Notes: generated by a model from the sequence alone, not told the origin. A DNA stretch of 64,000 nucleotides from Xanthomarina maritima (GCF_008084905.1 NZ_VSFC01000050.1:1-64000), one strand, 5' to 3'; counted from the first letter of the stretch, positions 14,833-24,502 are shown. Numbers and translations: made by a program.

Positions 14833-16986
14833 TTACAGATTATCCAATTGGTTATCGGTTCCATTTTCGCTTATTGTCCAAAAGAATCCAACAAAAAAGA
14901 ACTGATCTGCTGCTGGTCTTAATGCTCTTCTAGCATAATTACCATTACTGTCTGGTACATCTGCATATTGATAACCATTTATATTTTTGATTCCTAAAAC
15001 ATTGTTTACTGAAAAATATAATATCTTTTGTTGCGAAATCAAATATGACCAATTCAGACTTAAGCTGTTATAAGATTTCGTTTTTTGATTTAAAAAACCT
15101 TCAATATTTGGGTTTGTATAAGTTCTACCAGATGCAAAACCATAACTCATTCCAACTTGACTTTTCCAATTTTCAATCCAATATTTTGTTACTACTGAAA
15201 GGTTATGAGTGTTAACAAAATTTGGAGTTGCTGTTGCTGGGTAATTTTTATAATTTCTTTCACTATCCAAATAGCTATAACTTATCCAATAATCTAAGTT
15301 ATTGATGCTTTTATTGTCTCTCCAGAACAAATCTATACCTTTAGCATAGGCCGTTCCAGAATTTGAATAATTGCTAGAAAAATCTGCATATTCAGTATCG
15401 AATTTAATTAAATCATCATATTGTTTATAATATGCTTCTGCTCTAAATATTTTCCCATCATTATTTAATTGATAATTTAAAATATAATGCCTTGTGCTTT
15501 CAGCGTCTAAATCTTGATTAAATTTTAAAATATTATTATTCGGATTCTGATAAAAATTCCCATAAGCTAGAGATATTTGACTTTTAGCTGAAGTTTTATA
15601 AGCTAAAGACATTCTAGGAGATAAGGTTAATTCTTTAAATAAATCGCTATATTCTAATCTTAATCCCGCTTTTAATGCTAAGTTTTTTGAAAAGAATATA
15701 TCTGCTTCAGAATAAACAGCAGTTATATTATTTTTAAATCCATAAGAGACTTCATTTATAACAGGATTGTCATAATTTTCTTTAAAATTAGTTGAAAAAT
15801 ATTCTGCTCCAATATTTAATTTAAATCTACTACTAAAATTGTGTTTTAATTTAAATTTGGCATGAAATGAATTTTCTTTATCATCAATTTTATCGTCTAT
15901 GACTTCAAATTTACTATAGTTATAAGTATAGCTTAAACCACCAAAAACAGACCAATTATCATTCAAAACACCCTTATATGAACTATTGAAATATAAATTT
16001 TTATTTTTTAATTTATTATGTATTCCTTCTGGAAAATTAATGTCTTCTTGAATAAGATCAAAACTACTAAACTCAAATGCAGAATACATTTTAAGTAACC
16101 CTTGACTTAAATTTTTTCTAAAAACAGCCTCACCAGATCCTCCTTGAAAAGGTTTTATCCAATGGTTTCTATCTGGAAACAAAGCAATATATGGAGCTAG
16201 ATTAATATAGGCTCCATTAACACTTAAAGAACTTGATTCCCATTTTTCGGTGTGCCCTAAAGCAGCTCCAACACTCATAATTCCAATATCTGTTTTCTCT
16301 TGGTTTGGTTCTTCAATAGTATTTAATAGTAAAACAGAAGATAAAGCTTGGCCATATTCTGCTGAATAACCTCCTGTAGAAAAAGTAATTCCATCAAATA
16401 AAAAAGGAGAATATCTACCTCTAGTTGGAGTATTGTTTGTAGTAGGTACATAAGGTGTAAAAACACGAATGCCATCAATAAAAATTTGGGTTTCTTCTGC
16501 TTCCCCTCCTCTAACAAATAGTCTTCCATCTTCGGCAACTGTAGTAGTTCCAGGTAAAGTTTGTAATGCTCCAACAAAATCTCCTAAAGCGCTTGCTGTT
16601 GTTACCACATCTAATGGCTTTAATACAGAAATCTTACTATTATCACCTGCTGAAAATGTTCCAGCTGAAATAACCACAGTATCTAATGCATTTATATCTT
16701 CACGAAGTTCTATTTGCAAATTGTTTAATTCTGAAACTTCTTTGGTAAGAGATAAAGTTTCAAAAGAAAGAAATGATACTTTTAAAGTATTTTCTCCTGA
16801 TGCATCTGTAATAAATGAAAATTCTCCTTTATCGTTGGTAGTACTACCATCATAAGTACCATCTAAATACACATTGGCTCCTTCTATTGGATTATTTTTA
16901 TTATCCAACACTTTTCCACTTACAATAGATTGAGAAACTCCAGAAATAGAGCTGAATAATAAAATGATAAAAATGAATAATCTCAT
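14833..16986 (-). CDS. TonB-dependent receptor
   Basis: The 717-residue product has a signal peptide (FIILLFSSISGVSQ), a carboxypeptidase-regulatory-like domain (about 22-105), a plug domain with FVRGGEAEETQIFIDGIRV and a beta-barrel. The last strand-like segment is FFFVGFFWTI, followed by ten more polar residues ending in DNL, so the terminal aromatic is not at the very end as is usual for barrel insertion. The substrate is unknown. Its plug type (GGEAEETQI) differs from the receptor at 108-2336. It precedes the tonB gene, suggesting a receptor/transducer unit. Confidence 0.92.
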   Translation of the reverse strand: MRLFIFIILLFSSISGVSQSIVSGKVLDNKNNPIEGANVYLDGTYDGSTTNDKGEFSFITDASGENTLKVSFLSFETLSLTKEVSELNNLQIELREDINALDTVVISAGTFSAGDNSKISVLKPLDVVTTASALGDFVGALQTLPGTTTVAEDGRLFVRGGEAEETQIFIDGIRVFTPYVPTTNNTPTRGRYSPFLFDGITFSTGGYSAEYGQALSSVLLLNTIEEPNQEKTDIGIMSVGAALGHTEKWESSSLSVNGAYINLAPYIALFPDRNHWIKPFQGGSGEAVFRKNLSQGLLKMYSAFEFSSFDLIQEDINFPEGIHNKLKNKNLYFNSSYKGVLNDNWSVFGGLSYTYNYSKFEVIDDKIDDKENSFHAKFKLKHNFSSRFKLNIGAEYFSTNFKENYDNPVINEVSYGFKNNITAVYSEADIFFSKNLALKAGLRLEYSDLFKELTLSPRMSLAYKTSAKSQISLAYGNFYQNPNNNILKFNQDLDAESTRHYILNYQLNNDGKIFRAEAYYKQYDDLIKFDTEYADFSSNYSNSGTAYAKGIDLFWRDNKSINNLDYWISYSYLDSERNYKNYPATATPNFVNTHNLSVVTKYWIENWKSQVGMSYGFASGRTYTNPNIEGFLNQKTKSYNSLSLNWSYLISQQKILYFSVNNVLGIKNINGYQYADVPDSNGNYARRALRPAADQFFFVGFFWTISENGTDNQLDNL

Positions 16987-17095
16987 TTGGCTAGTTTTCT
17001 GTTCGATTGTTCGATGTATATGACAAATCTCTTTTATTAATGAAAAAACAGAAACTAAAAATGACTGAATTGTAATAATTGTATGATGAATTGAA

Positions 17096-17103
17096 TATAT
17101 TTG
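17096..17103 (+). promoter_or_regulatory. -7 box upstream of the YhhN-family gene
   Basis: TATATTTG fits the Bacteroidetes -7 consensus TAnnTTTG exactly. No good -33 TTTG lies 19-20 bases upstream. If used, it puts the transcript start near 17110 and rules out translation from the TTG at 17079. Confidence 0.35.
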
Positions 17104-17117
17104 ATTTTAACCCAACA

Positions 17118-17789
17118 ATGATGCTTACAAAAACCGAAAAAAACTTCTCAATATTATTTATTATACTTTTAGCTTTTGAAATTGCAACATCAAGTATCGA
17201 TAGTACTGCAAGTCTAAACTATATTGCAAAACCAGCATTACTAATTTCTTTAATAGTATATTTTTATAAGCAGAGTAACCATATAAATAAAACAATTAAA
17301 AAATTTACTTTATTAGCATTGTGTTTTTCTCTTTTGGGAGATATTCTTCTGATGTTTGTAAGCCAATCTCAAAACTTTTTTATAGGTGGTTTGATAGCTT
17401 TTTTAACAGCTCATATTTTTTATGTATTGGTGTTTTTAAAACAAAGAAATCGATCAAAAAGAGGTACCCTCTTTATTACACTTATGCTACTATATGGAAC
17501 TCTATTATTTTATATTTTGAAAGATACTTTAGGCGAAATGTTACTTCCAGTTATCATGTATATGATTGTTATTTTAACTATGGCAACTTCAGCATTTTTA
17601 AGAAAAGATCAAGTAGTTAAATATAGTTTTATTTTGGTTTTTATTGGAGCAATTTTATTTATGATTTCGGACAGTATTCTGGCTTTAAATAAGTTTTATC
17701 AACCATTGCCTTTTTCAAATTTTAGTATTATGTTTACATATGCTTTTGCACAGCTTTTTATCGTTTTCGGGCTCTTAAAACAACCATAG
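17118..17789 (+). CDS. YhhN/TMEM86-family membrane protein (lysoplasmalogenase-like)
   Basis: About 223 residues with roughly eight membrane spans. YhhN family signatures are KPALLISLI, FSLLGDILLMF, GLIAFLTAHIFYVLVF and GAILFMISDSILALNKF, with conserved Asp and His residues in the spans. Animal homologues hydrolyse lysoplasmalogen; the bacterial role is in lipid turnover but poorly defined. I start at the ATG at 17118 (a second ATG follows at once). The longer frame begins with TTG at 17079 and crosses a candidate -7 box. It is divergent from the TonB receptor. Confidence 0.85.
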   Translation: MMLTKTEKNFSILFIILLAFEIATSSIDSTASLNYIAKPALLISLIVYFYKQSNHINKTIKKFTLLALCFSLLGDILLMFVSQSQNFFIGGLIAFLTAHIFYVLVFLKQRNRSKRGTLFITLMLLYGTLLFYILKDTLGEMLLPVIMYMIVILTMATSAFLRKDQVVKYSFILVFIGAILFMISDSILALNKFYQPLPFSNFSIMFTYAFAQLFIVFGLLKQP

Positions 17790-17850
17790 GTTTTTTCTAT
17801 AACAAATAGTTATAATATTGTATTCCATGCACTTACAAGGTTTATTTAAA

Positions 17851-19131
17851 TTATAAATTTAATTTTTTAAAAGGTCTTATAATTAGCCTTGCTGCTTTAT
17901 CAAAATTGATATAATTGTACGTCCAATTAAAGAAAACTACTACTCTATTTCTAAATCCAACTAAAGACATTAAGTGAACAAACATCCAAACAAACCAAGC
18001 AAAAAATCCAGCAAATTTATAAGCTTTTAAATCTACTACTGCTTTGTTTCTACCTATGGTTGCCATAGAACCTTTATCCTTATATTCAAATTTTATTAAA
18101 GGCTTACCTTCTATTAATTTGATCAAATTTTTACCTAATAATTCACCTTGTTGGATTGCAGGTTGAGCTACTTGAGGATGACCATTTGGATACTCTTCAG
18201 TTTTCATTAATGCAATATCTCCAAGAGCAAAAACATTTCTAAATCCTTCTACTTGATTATACCTATTAACTAGATATCTGTTTGTTTTTTCAACTAAAGA
18301 ATTTATAGGCAAACCAATTATTGGGTTTCCAGTAACTCCAGCAGCCCAAATTAACGTTTCAGATTCTAATATTAAATCTGTATTGGTTGAAACTTTTAAG
18401 CCATTATAATCTTTAACAAACGTGTTACAATGTACAACAACACCTAACTTTTCTAAAAACTCTAAAGATTTTTTTGACGCATGATCACTCATTGGAGGTA
18501 ACAGCCTTGGACTACCTTCTAATAAATGGATTTGCATATCGCTAGGATTTAAATCGTGATAATCTCTAGGAAGGATATGATTTTTAAGTTCTGCAATTGC
18601 ACCTGCTAGCTCTACTCCAGTAGGACCTCCACCTACTATCACAAAGTTTAAAAATGCATTTCGCTCATCTTTAGTATTGGCAATAGTCGCTTTTTCAAAA
18701 TTTTGAAGAATTAAGCTTCTAATATTTAAAGCTTGAGGAACCGTTTTCATTGGCATACTATTAAATTCAATAGCTTTATTACCAAAATAATTCGTTTTTG
18801 TTCCTGTAGCAATTATCAAATAATCGAATACTAAATTTCCAATATCTGTTATTACTTTATTTGAAGAAACATCAATAGAATTTACTTTAGCCAATCTAAA
18901 AAACGTGTTTTTTTGCTTTTTTATAATTTTTCTTAAAGGATAGGCAATAGAATCGGGTTCTAATCCAGAAGAAGATACCTGATATAATAATGGCTGAAAC
19001 GTATGGTAATTATGTTTGTCTAATAAAACAACCTGTACTTTTTTATTAGCTAGTTTTTTAACTAAACTAACACCAGCAAAGCCTCCACCAATAATAACAA
19101 TTCTAGGAAATTCAGATTTTGGGATATTCAT
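17851..19131 (-). CDS. ndh: type II NADH dehydrogenase (NDH-2)
   Basis: The 426-residue flavoprotein has two dinucleotide-binding motifs, VIIGGGFAGV (FAD) near the start and FVIVGGGPTGVELAG (NAD) near residue 165. It also has the FAD-proximal NVFALGDIA and the quinone-site HPQVAQPAIQQGELLGKN. The C-terminal amphipathic region (about 375-426) would attach it to the inner membrane. It passes electrons from NADH to menaquinone without pumping protons. I start at ATG 19131; the ORF can be extended three codons only with a TTG. It is a single gene convergent with the YhhN gene. Confidence 0.92.
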   Translation of the reverse strand: MNIPKSEFPRIVIIGGGFAGVSLVKKLANKKVQVVLLDKHNYHTFQPLLYQVSSSGLEPDSIAYPLRKIIKKQKNTFFRLAKVNSIDVSSNKVITDIGNLVFDYLIIATGTKTNYFGNKAIEFNSMPMKTVPQALNIRSLILQNFEKATIANTKDERNAFLNFVIVGGGPTGVELAGAIAELKNHILPRDYHDLNPSDMQIHLLEGSPRLLPPMSDHASKKSLEFLEKLGVVVHCNTFVKDYNGLKVSTNTDLILESETLIWAAGVTGNPIIGLPINSLVEKTNRYLVNRYNQVEGFRNVFALGDIALMKTEEYPNGHPQVAQPAIQQGELLGKNLIKLIEGKPLIKFEYKDKGSMATIGRNKAVVDLKAYKFAGFFAWFVWMFVHLMSLVGFRNRVVVFFNWTYNYINFDKAARLIIRPFKKLNL

Positions 19132-19258
19132 AATATGCAAAAAAAAATCTATACCAAAGATACAATTTAAGCCTGTTAAACACTATTTTTAAATAATGTT
19201 TCAAGAATTTGTAACAAATTAAATAATATACTACTTATAGTATAACTAAACTAACAGT

Positions 19259-19753
19259 TTGAATAAAGAGTTAGAACATAATTTTATAGAAGAACTAGAG
19301 AAGAATCAAAACATTGTGCATAAGGTTTGTAGAATTTATACGAACAACCAAGAAGCACATAACGATTTATTTCAAGAGATAACCATTCAACTTTGGAAAG
19401 CCTATCCGAAATTTCGAGGCGATTCAAAATTTAGTACATGGATGTATCGTGTTGGTTTAAATACTGCCATTACGCTTTATAGAAAACGTAAACGCTCTAT
19501 AAAAACTGAAGAATTTGATGCATTTCAATATAAAATATCTTCTGAACCATACGACGATACTGAAGAAGAGCAGTTAAAACTGCTTTATAAAGCAGTACAT
19601 CAATTAAACGATATTGAAAAAGCGCTTGTGTTCCTTTATTTAGAAGACAAGAACTATAAAGAAATTAGTGAAACAATAGGAATTAGTGAAGTTAACGCTA
19701 GAGTTAAAATGAATCGTGTAAAGACAAAACTAAAAACTATTTTAAATCCGTAA
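19259..19753 (+). CDS. sigma-70 family (ECF) factor with TTG start
   Basis: The 164-residue product has region 2 (HNDLFQEITIQLWKAYPKFRGDSKFSTWMYRVGLNTAI) and region 4 (DIEKALVFLYLEDKNYKEISETIGISEVNARVKMNR). The only start that keeps region 2.1 is the TTG at 19259, with an in-frame stop four codons upstream, so a non-ATG start is needed. The next gene, a membrane protein, starts four bases after its stop and may act as its regulator. A palindrome ATACTA-CTTA-TAGTAT lies just upstream, a possible operator. This factor is distinct from the one at 2607. Confidence 0.9.
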   Translation: MNKELEHNFIEELEKNQNIVHKVCRIYTNNQEAHNDLFQEITIQLWKAYPKFRGDSKFSTWMYRVGLNTAITLYRKRKRSIKTEEFDAFQYKISSEPYDDTEEEQLKLLYKAVHQLNDIEKALVFLYLEDKNYKEISETIGISEVNARVKMNRVKTKLKTILNP

Positions 19754-19757
19754 TCAT

Positions 19758-20402
19758 ATGGATGAATTAGAATTATTAAAGAAAGACTGGAAAAAGAATG
19801 AGGATACAAAATATCCTAAGCTTTCCTATAATGAAATTTATAAGATGATATTAAAAAAATCCTCTTCAATTGTTAAGTGGATTTTTATTATCAGTTTATT
19901 AGAATTTGGTTTATGGACAGCCATCTCTTTTGCTTTTAAAAACACTGAATATAATAAGCGTTTTGAAAGTTATCATGCTGAAAACATCATGATTCCATTA
20001 TTAGTATTGGGTTATATAATCTTAGCTTATTTTTTCTATAAGTTTTACATGAATTACAGAACTATTTCGGCAACTGATAGTGCTAAAGTTTTAATGGAAA
20101 ATATCTTAAAAACAAGACGAACCGTAAAACAATACGTAGGTTTTAATTTAATCTATTTAGCACTTTCTGCATTTGTTGCTTTAGGAGTTCAGTTTGATAG
20201 AGATCAAGAAATGATTTCTCTAATTGAAAAAGCATCAGCAAATGGTGAAGTCTTTAAATTTTATGCGCTTACAATTATTATAACCCTTGTGTTTTTAGCA
20301 GTGTTAATTGCAATTATACTTGGATTCTACTACTTGATTTATGGCATTTTATTAAAACGATTAAATAGAAATTACAAGGAACTTAAAAAACTTGAAGTTT
20401 AA
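19758..20402 (+). CDS. membrane protein paired with the ECF factor
   Basis: The 214-residue product begins with a charged segment (MDELELLKKDWKKNEDTKYPKLSYNEI) and has four likely spans (about 36-56, 80-100, 123-143 and 170-195). No zinc-binding anti-sigma motif is seen. Its tight coupling to the sigma gene and its cytoplasmic N-terminal helix suggest a membrane anti-sigma role, which is inference. No other family is recognised. It ends where the acyltransferase gene ends on the opposite strand. Confidence 0.8.
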   Translation: MDELELLKKDWKKNEDTKYPKLSYNEIYKMILKKSSSIVKWIFIISLLEFGLWTAISFAFKNTEYNKRFESYHAENIMIPLLVLGYIILAYFFYKFYMNYRTISATDSAKVLMENILKTRRTVKQYVGFNLIYLALSAFVALGVQFDRDQEMISLIEKASANGEVFKFYALTIIITLVFLAVLIAIILGFYYLIYGILLKRLNRNYKELKKLEV

Positions 20403-21218
20403 TTAATAATTATCCTCAAGACGCCATTTTCGTTGTTTATTTAATTCTTCTGTTTCTTCTAATTCTTCTCTTGGAATTACTTTTAAGAAAGATGGATGTT
20501 GCTCGATTGCATATTCAATTTTCTCTACAATATCTGCAATACTCTCGTTTTCATAATCAATTTCTAAAGGCTGTTTAATTTCAAACGTCTGTAAGATATT
20601 TTTCTTTTTAACTCGTAGTCCTTTTTTATCAAAAGAACGTCTAAATCCATCAATTACAATAGGCACCACAATTGGCTTGTAATGTTTAATAATATGTGCA
20701 GTTCCTTTTCTAATTGGCTTAAATGGTGTTGTTGTACCTTGTGGGAAAGTAATTACCCAACCATCGTCTAATGCTTTTTTTATGTTGGAAATATCACTCA
20801 TTTTTACTTGGCGTTTTACATCTTCGCCTTTAGATCTCCAAGTTCTTTCTATACTAATAGAACCAGCATACGCCAATATTTTAGGCAGCAAACCAGATTT
20901 CATAGTTTCTTTTGCTGCTACATAATAGATATTTAATTTTGGGTTCCATAAGTATCCTATATTTTTAATGTTGTCTTCTCTATTACTTAAGCTAGCATTA
21001 AAAACATGAAACATGGCAACAACATCTGCAAAATAAGTTTGATGATTTGATATAAAAAGGACATTGGTTTCTGGTAGGTTTTTAATTATTTCAGAACCCT
21101 CAATTTGAAGCTCATTGAACCCTCTAAATCTCCTGTGAGAAAGAGAGCCAATAATTCTAATAACCCATTTTTTAATAAAAAGTATATGTCCGAAAGGATT
21201 TCTTTTAAACAATCCCAT
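20403..21218 (-). CDS. 1-acylglycerol-3-phosphate acyltransferase-like protein
   Basis: The 271-residue product carries the PlsC signatures NHQTYFAD (the catalytic NHx4D), the FPQGTT acceptor block and a KPIRKGTAHIIKHYKPIVVPIVIDG segment. It probably transfers an acyl chain onto a lysophospholipid or related lipid at the inner membrane. I start at ATG 21218 (MGLFKRNPFGHILF), since the longer frame needs a TTG at 21248. The NUDIX gene follows 50 bases upstream on the same strand, possibly cotranscribed. Confidence 0.86.
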   Translation of the reverse strand: MGLFKRNPFGHILFIKKWVIRIIGSLSHRRFRGFNELQIEGSEIIKNLPETNVLFISNHQTYFADVVAMFHVFNASLSNREDNIKNIGYLWNPKLNIYYVAAKETMKSGLLPKILAYAGSISIERTWRSKGEDVKRQVKMSDISNIKKALDDGWVITFPQGTTTPFKPIRKGTAHIIKHYKPIVVPIVIDGFRRSFDKKGLRVKKKNILQTFEIKQPLEIDYENESIADIVEKIEYAIEQHPSFLKVIPREELEETEELNKQRKWRLEDNY

Positions 21219-21268
21219 AAAAGATTTTTTCTTAGTTAGATAATACAAAGGTAATAAAAACTGAACCT

Positions 21269-21910
21269 TTACAGGAGTTGTTTTAACAAGTCTTTAATTT
21301 CGCTTAACATCATAGCTGTTGCTCCCCAAACAATATGACCATTTAAATTAAAAGCTGGAACTATAACACTTTTATTATAAGATGTTGCTACAGATTTCTG
21401 AACCACATTCATTTCATTTATAAAGTCTTGTAGAGTAATCTCTAATATGTCTTCTACTTCATCATCTTGTTTAATAAAACTTGGAGTTATTCTGGAAATA
21501 CCTATAAACGGTTGCACAAAAAAATTACTCGGTGGAATATAAACCTGTGTTAATTTCTTTAAAACTTTAATATGCTTTTCAGGTATGCCAACTTCTTCAA
21601 AAGTTTCCCTTACGGCAGCTGCTTCTATTGAGACATCTGTATCTTCAAGTTTTCCTCCAGGAAAGCCCACTTGTGCAGAATGAACTCCTTTATAAGTTTT
21701 ACGCAATATCAATACTAAATGCGTTTGCTGAGCATGATTAGGATAAAACAAAGCCATTACTCCAGCTTTTCTAGCATCTTTTATCAGGTGTTTTTGTCTT
21801 TCTTGTAAAGCTTCTCTAAAAGGTGGAGACATTTTTAACTGAGATGGTTCGGCTGGAAGTGGTATATTTTCTATTTTTGAAATTAGCTTACAAAATTTAT
21901 CAAATTCCAT
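21269..21910 (-). CDS. nudL: CoA pyrophosphatase (NUDIX hydrolase)
   Basis: The 213-residue product has the CoA-type signature HSAQVGFPGGK joined to a NUDIX box (GGKLED...AAAVRETFEEVGI) with REx2EE-like catalytic residues. CoAse NUDIX enzymes cut CoA or its oxidised form to phosphopantetheine and 3',5'-ADP. The start at 21910 is an ATG. Upstream of it the divergent cyclophilin gene begins 75 bases away. Confidence 0.88.
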   Translation of the reverse strand: MEFDKFCKLISKIENIPLPAEPSQLKMSPPFREALQERQKHLIKDARKAGVMALFYPNHAQQTHLVLILRKTYKGVHSAQVGFPGGKLEDTDVSIEAAAVRETFEEVGIPEKHIKVLKKLTQVYIPPSNFFVQPFIGISRITPSFIKQDDEVEDILEITLQDFINEMNVVQKSVATSYNKSVIVPAFNLNGHIVWGATAMMLSEIKDLLKQLL

Positions 21911-21984
21911 AGTATTCTATTTGGCATCTAAAAACTTAAGCAACCATTAATAAATCTGATTTTATAAAACATCAACATTCATTT

Positions 21985-22680
21985 ATGAAGTATTATTTTC
22001 TAGTTATAGTTAGTTTATTTTTTTTGAATTGTGAAGATAAACAATCTCATAAAAAAACAAATATCGTAACTGAAGTTTCCAATATAAAAGTAGTAAAAGA
22101 TACTATTTCTTTAAATACAGAAGAATCTACTTTATTAACTGACGAAAATGTTATGGAGTTTTTTCTTCAATATGAAAAGACTAATAAAGAGAATAAAGTT
22201 AGAATAACAACACGTTTTGGTGATATTGACATATTGTTATTTAATGAAACTAAATTTCATCGTGCTAATTTTATTTATTTAACAAAGCAAGGTTATTTCG
22301 AAAACACACAATTTTATCGAGTTATAGATAATTTTATAATTCAAGGAGGAAATTCGGACAATTCTGAAACAGCAAAAAAAAGGAATAAAATTGGAAAATA
22401 TTTATTACCAACAGATACCAAACGTGGTTTTAAACATGATAGAGGTGTTATAAGTATGCCAAGTGGTGAGATAGATAATCCATACAAACTAGCTTCTCCA
22501 TTTGAGTTTTTTATTGTTCAACAAGAAGGAGGAGCTCATCATTTAAATGGCGATTATACCATTTTTGGAAAAGTAATTAAAGGCATGGATGTTGTTGACC
22601 AAATTGCTAAACAAAAAACAGATAAAGGAGATTGGCCTCTTAGGAATATCTATATAGAAAAAGTTGAAATTATTAATTGA
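21985..22680 (+). CDS. cyclophilin-type peptidyl-prolyl isomerase lipoprotein
   Basis: The 231-residue product has a lipobox (VSLFFLNC, Cys16) and a cyclophilin domain (about 70-230) with RFGDIDILLF, FYRVIDNFIIQGG, SPFEFFIVQQEGGAHHLNGDYTIFGKV. It is expected to help fold envelope proteins on the periplasmic side. The active-site Arg (FYRVI) and Gln/Gly (IIQGG) are kept. Confidence 0.9.
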   Translation: MKYYFLVIVSLFFLNCEDKQSHKKTNIVTEVSNIKVVKDTISLNTEESTLLTDENVMEFFLQYEKTNKENKVRITTRFGDIDILLFNETKFHRANFIYLTKQGYFENTQFYRVIDNFIIQGGNSDNSETAKKRNKIGKYLLPTDTKRGFKHDRGVISMPSGEIDNPYKLASPFEFFIVQQEGGAHHLNGDYTIFGKVIKGMDVVDQIAKQKTDKGDWPLRNIYIEKVEIIN

Positions 22681-22737
22681 TGGCTTAGATGTTTTTTTAA
22701 CGGAGTAATAATAAATTCTCTTGCTTTTTCGTCTAAA

Positions 22738-23340
22738 TTAATCCTTATATAAACTTGGGAAACTTATTTTAAACTTAACTGCTAGCAATCTAATAACAAT
22801 TACAATCGCGCCAGCAAATGCAAAAGCTAAATCTACTTCAATAGGTAATTTCTTAATTAAAAAATACGAAAAACCTCCAACAATACAAGCTGTTGCATAT
22901 ATTTCTTTTCTAAAAATAACTGGAATTTCACTACAAAGAATATCTCGAATAACTCCACCAAAACATGCAGAAATAGTACCTAGAGCCACACATATTATAG
23001 GATCTAATCCAGCCAAAACACCTCTTTCAACACCTACAACTGTATATAACCCAATTCCAATAGTATCGAATAACAATAAAGATTTTCTTAAATAATCTAA
23101 CCTCCTTCTAAATACAACTGCAAAAATGGTAGATGCAATTATAACATATGTATAGGTCATATTTTCCATCCAACTTACAGGTGTGTGGCCAATTAAAATA
23201 TCTCGAAGTGTTCCTCCTCCTACTGCAGTAACAAAGGCAATAATTAAAATTCCAAATGGATCCATTCTTTTATTTAGTGCTACCAAAACACCAGAAATAG
23301 AAAAGGCAATGGTTCCTAAAATATCTATAGTATAAAACAT
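22738..23340 (-). CDS. TRIC/UPF0126-family channel protein
   Basis: The 200-residue product has about seven spans in two homologous halves. Each half carries the family glycine motif: AFVTAVGGGTLRDILIG and VALGTISACFGGVIRDILCS. Prokaryotic TRIC channels conduct monovalent cations. Alternatively it may act like the YicG glycine transporters. The start is ATG 23340. No operon partner is apparent. Confidence 0.88.
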   Translation of the reverse strand: MFYTIDILGTIAFSISGVLVALNKRMDPFGILIIAFVTAVGGGTLRDILIGHTPVSWMENMTYTYVIIASTIFAVVFRRRLDYLRKSLLLFDTIGIGLYTVVGVERGVLAGLDPIICVALGTISACFGGVIRDILCSEIPVIFRKEIYATACIVGGFSYFLIKKLPIEVDLAFAFAGAIVIVIRLLAVKFKISFPSLYKD

Positions 23341-23577
23341 ATATTATAATATTCTGAATATAAAATTCACTTACTAATTTGCTGCAAAATAAAGGTAAAT
23401 ACAGACAATAATGAAGATTCTTTTAAATAAATTCAGTTAAAAAAATAACATTTAGATTCGAATAATTATCCGTTAACAACAATTCAAGCCTATTTATTTA
23501 CAATTGAGTAAGTAATCTTATTCTTGTCCAAATTTTATCTCGACATTTGAAGTGTATTGTCAATAAAAAATCAATAA

Positions 23578-24000
23578 ATGAAAACTCTAGCATTAATTTT
23601 ATCCCTTGTTTTAACAACTTCATTAAATCTTGCACAAGACAATATAGAAACTTACAGTATTGCAATAAAAATTGATAACGCTTTAAACAATGATGGCCAT
23701 ATGCTAATTGGGCTGCATAATGCAGATACTTTTATGAAAGGAAAAGGAATACAAAATTCTAAAAGTAAAATTACAGATGGTGTTGTAAACATAACATTTG
23801 AAAACGTTACGCCAGGAATTTATGCCATAATGGTTTTACATGATGCAAATGATAATGGGAAAATGGATTTCGATACATCAGGAATGCCAAAAGAATCTTA
23901 TGGCATGTCTAACAACCCAATGCTATTTGGACCTCCAACTTTTACAGATGCTAAATTTGAACTTTTAAATGAAGACAAAGAAATAATCATCAGATTTTAA
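23578..24000 (+). CDS. DUF2141 secreted protein
   Basis: The 140-residue product has a signal peptide (LILSLVLTTSLNLAQ) and the DUF2141 features VNITFENVTPGIYAIMVLHDANDNGKMDFD and YGMSNNPMLFGPPTF. The DANDNGKMD loop resembles a calcium-binding loop. Function of the family is unknown. The RDD gene follows after four bases. The 237 bases upstream hold no gene; I see only AT-rich sequence there. Confidence 0.88.
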   Translation: MKTLALILSLVLTTSLNLAQDNIETYSIAIKIDNALNNDGHMLIGLHNADTFMKGKGIQNSKSKITDGVVNITFENVTPGIYAIMVLHDANDNGKMDFDTSGMPKESYGMSNNPMLFGPPTFTDAKFELLNEDKEIIIRF

Positions 24001-24004
24001 TTTC

Positions 24005-24502
24005 ATGCTACTTATAAAACGTTTAATAGCTGCCTTAATCGATTATTTAATAATTCTGTTATATGGTTTTATATTATTCACATTAACAACTACTATTTAT
24101 TCTTTAGACAATCTTACATTAAATATAAACCCAATTAATGGACAGTTAATTGGGTTTATAAGTTTAACACTCCCAGTGTTTTTATATTTCTACTTTATGG
24201 AGTCTAGTAAACTCAAAGCATCTCTTGGTAAGATGATTTTAAAAATTCAAGTAGATACAAAAAAAGGATCTATTTTAAAACGAAATATATTTAAGTTTTT
24301 ACCTTGGGAAATAGCACATATAGGTGTGCATTTTATGTTTCATTACAATTCTATTGGTTCTACTGAACCTGTTTGGATTTGGATTATTCTTATATTGCCA
24401 CAAATTATTGCTCTATTATATTTTTTAAGCATATTGTACACAAAAGGTAATAGTAGTATTTACGATTATTTGGCAAAGACCTGCATTAAAATTAAAATAT
24501 AA
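24005..24502 (+). CDS. RDD-family membrane protein
   Basis: The 165-residue product has four likely spans and the RDD hallmarks KRLIAALIDYLII (Arg-Asp in the first helix) and SSKLKASLGKMILKIQV. Family members are small transporters or regulators of unknown substrate. It is coupled to the DUF2141 gene and ends at a strong bidirectional terminator. Confidence 0.87.
   Translation: MLLIKRLIAALIDYLIILLYGFILFTLTTTIYSLDNLTLNINPINGQLIGFISLTLPVFLYFYFMESSKLKASLGKMILKIQVDTKKGSILKRNIFKFLPWEIAHIGVHFMFHYNSIGSTEPVWIWIILILPQIIALLYFLSILYTKGNSSIYDYLAKTCIKIKI

Noticed and set aside
17079-17117. N-terminal extension of the YhhN-family gene from TTG 17079
   Set aside because: It spans an exact -7 box and the downstream ATG gives a better start.
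19132-19140. TTG start for NDH-2 three codons upstream
   Set aside because: ATG at 19131 gives the usual protein; the same reasoning sets aside the TTG extensions at 21248, 25138, 29147, 45813 and 55123.
20140-20150. CGTAGGT in the region 20140-20150
   Set aside because: It lies inside a coding sequence and has no AAAACC 16 bases away, so it is not a third ECF element.
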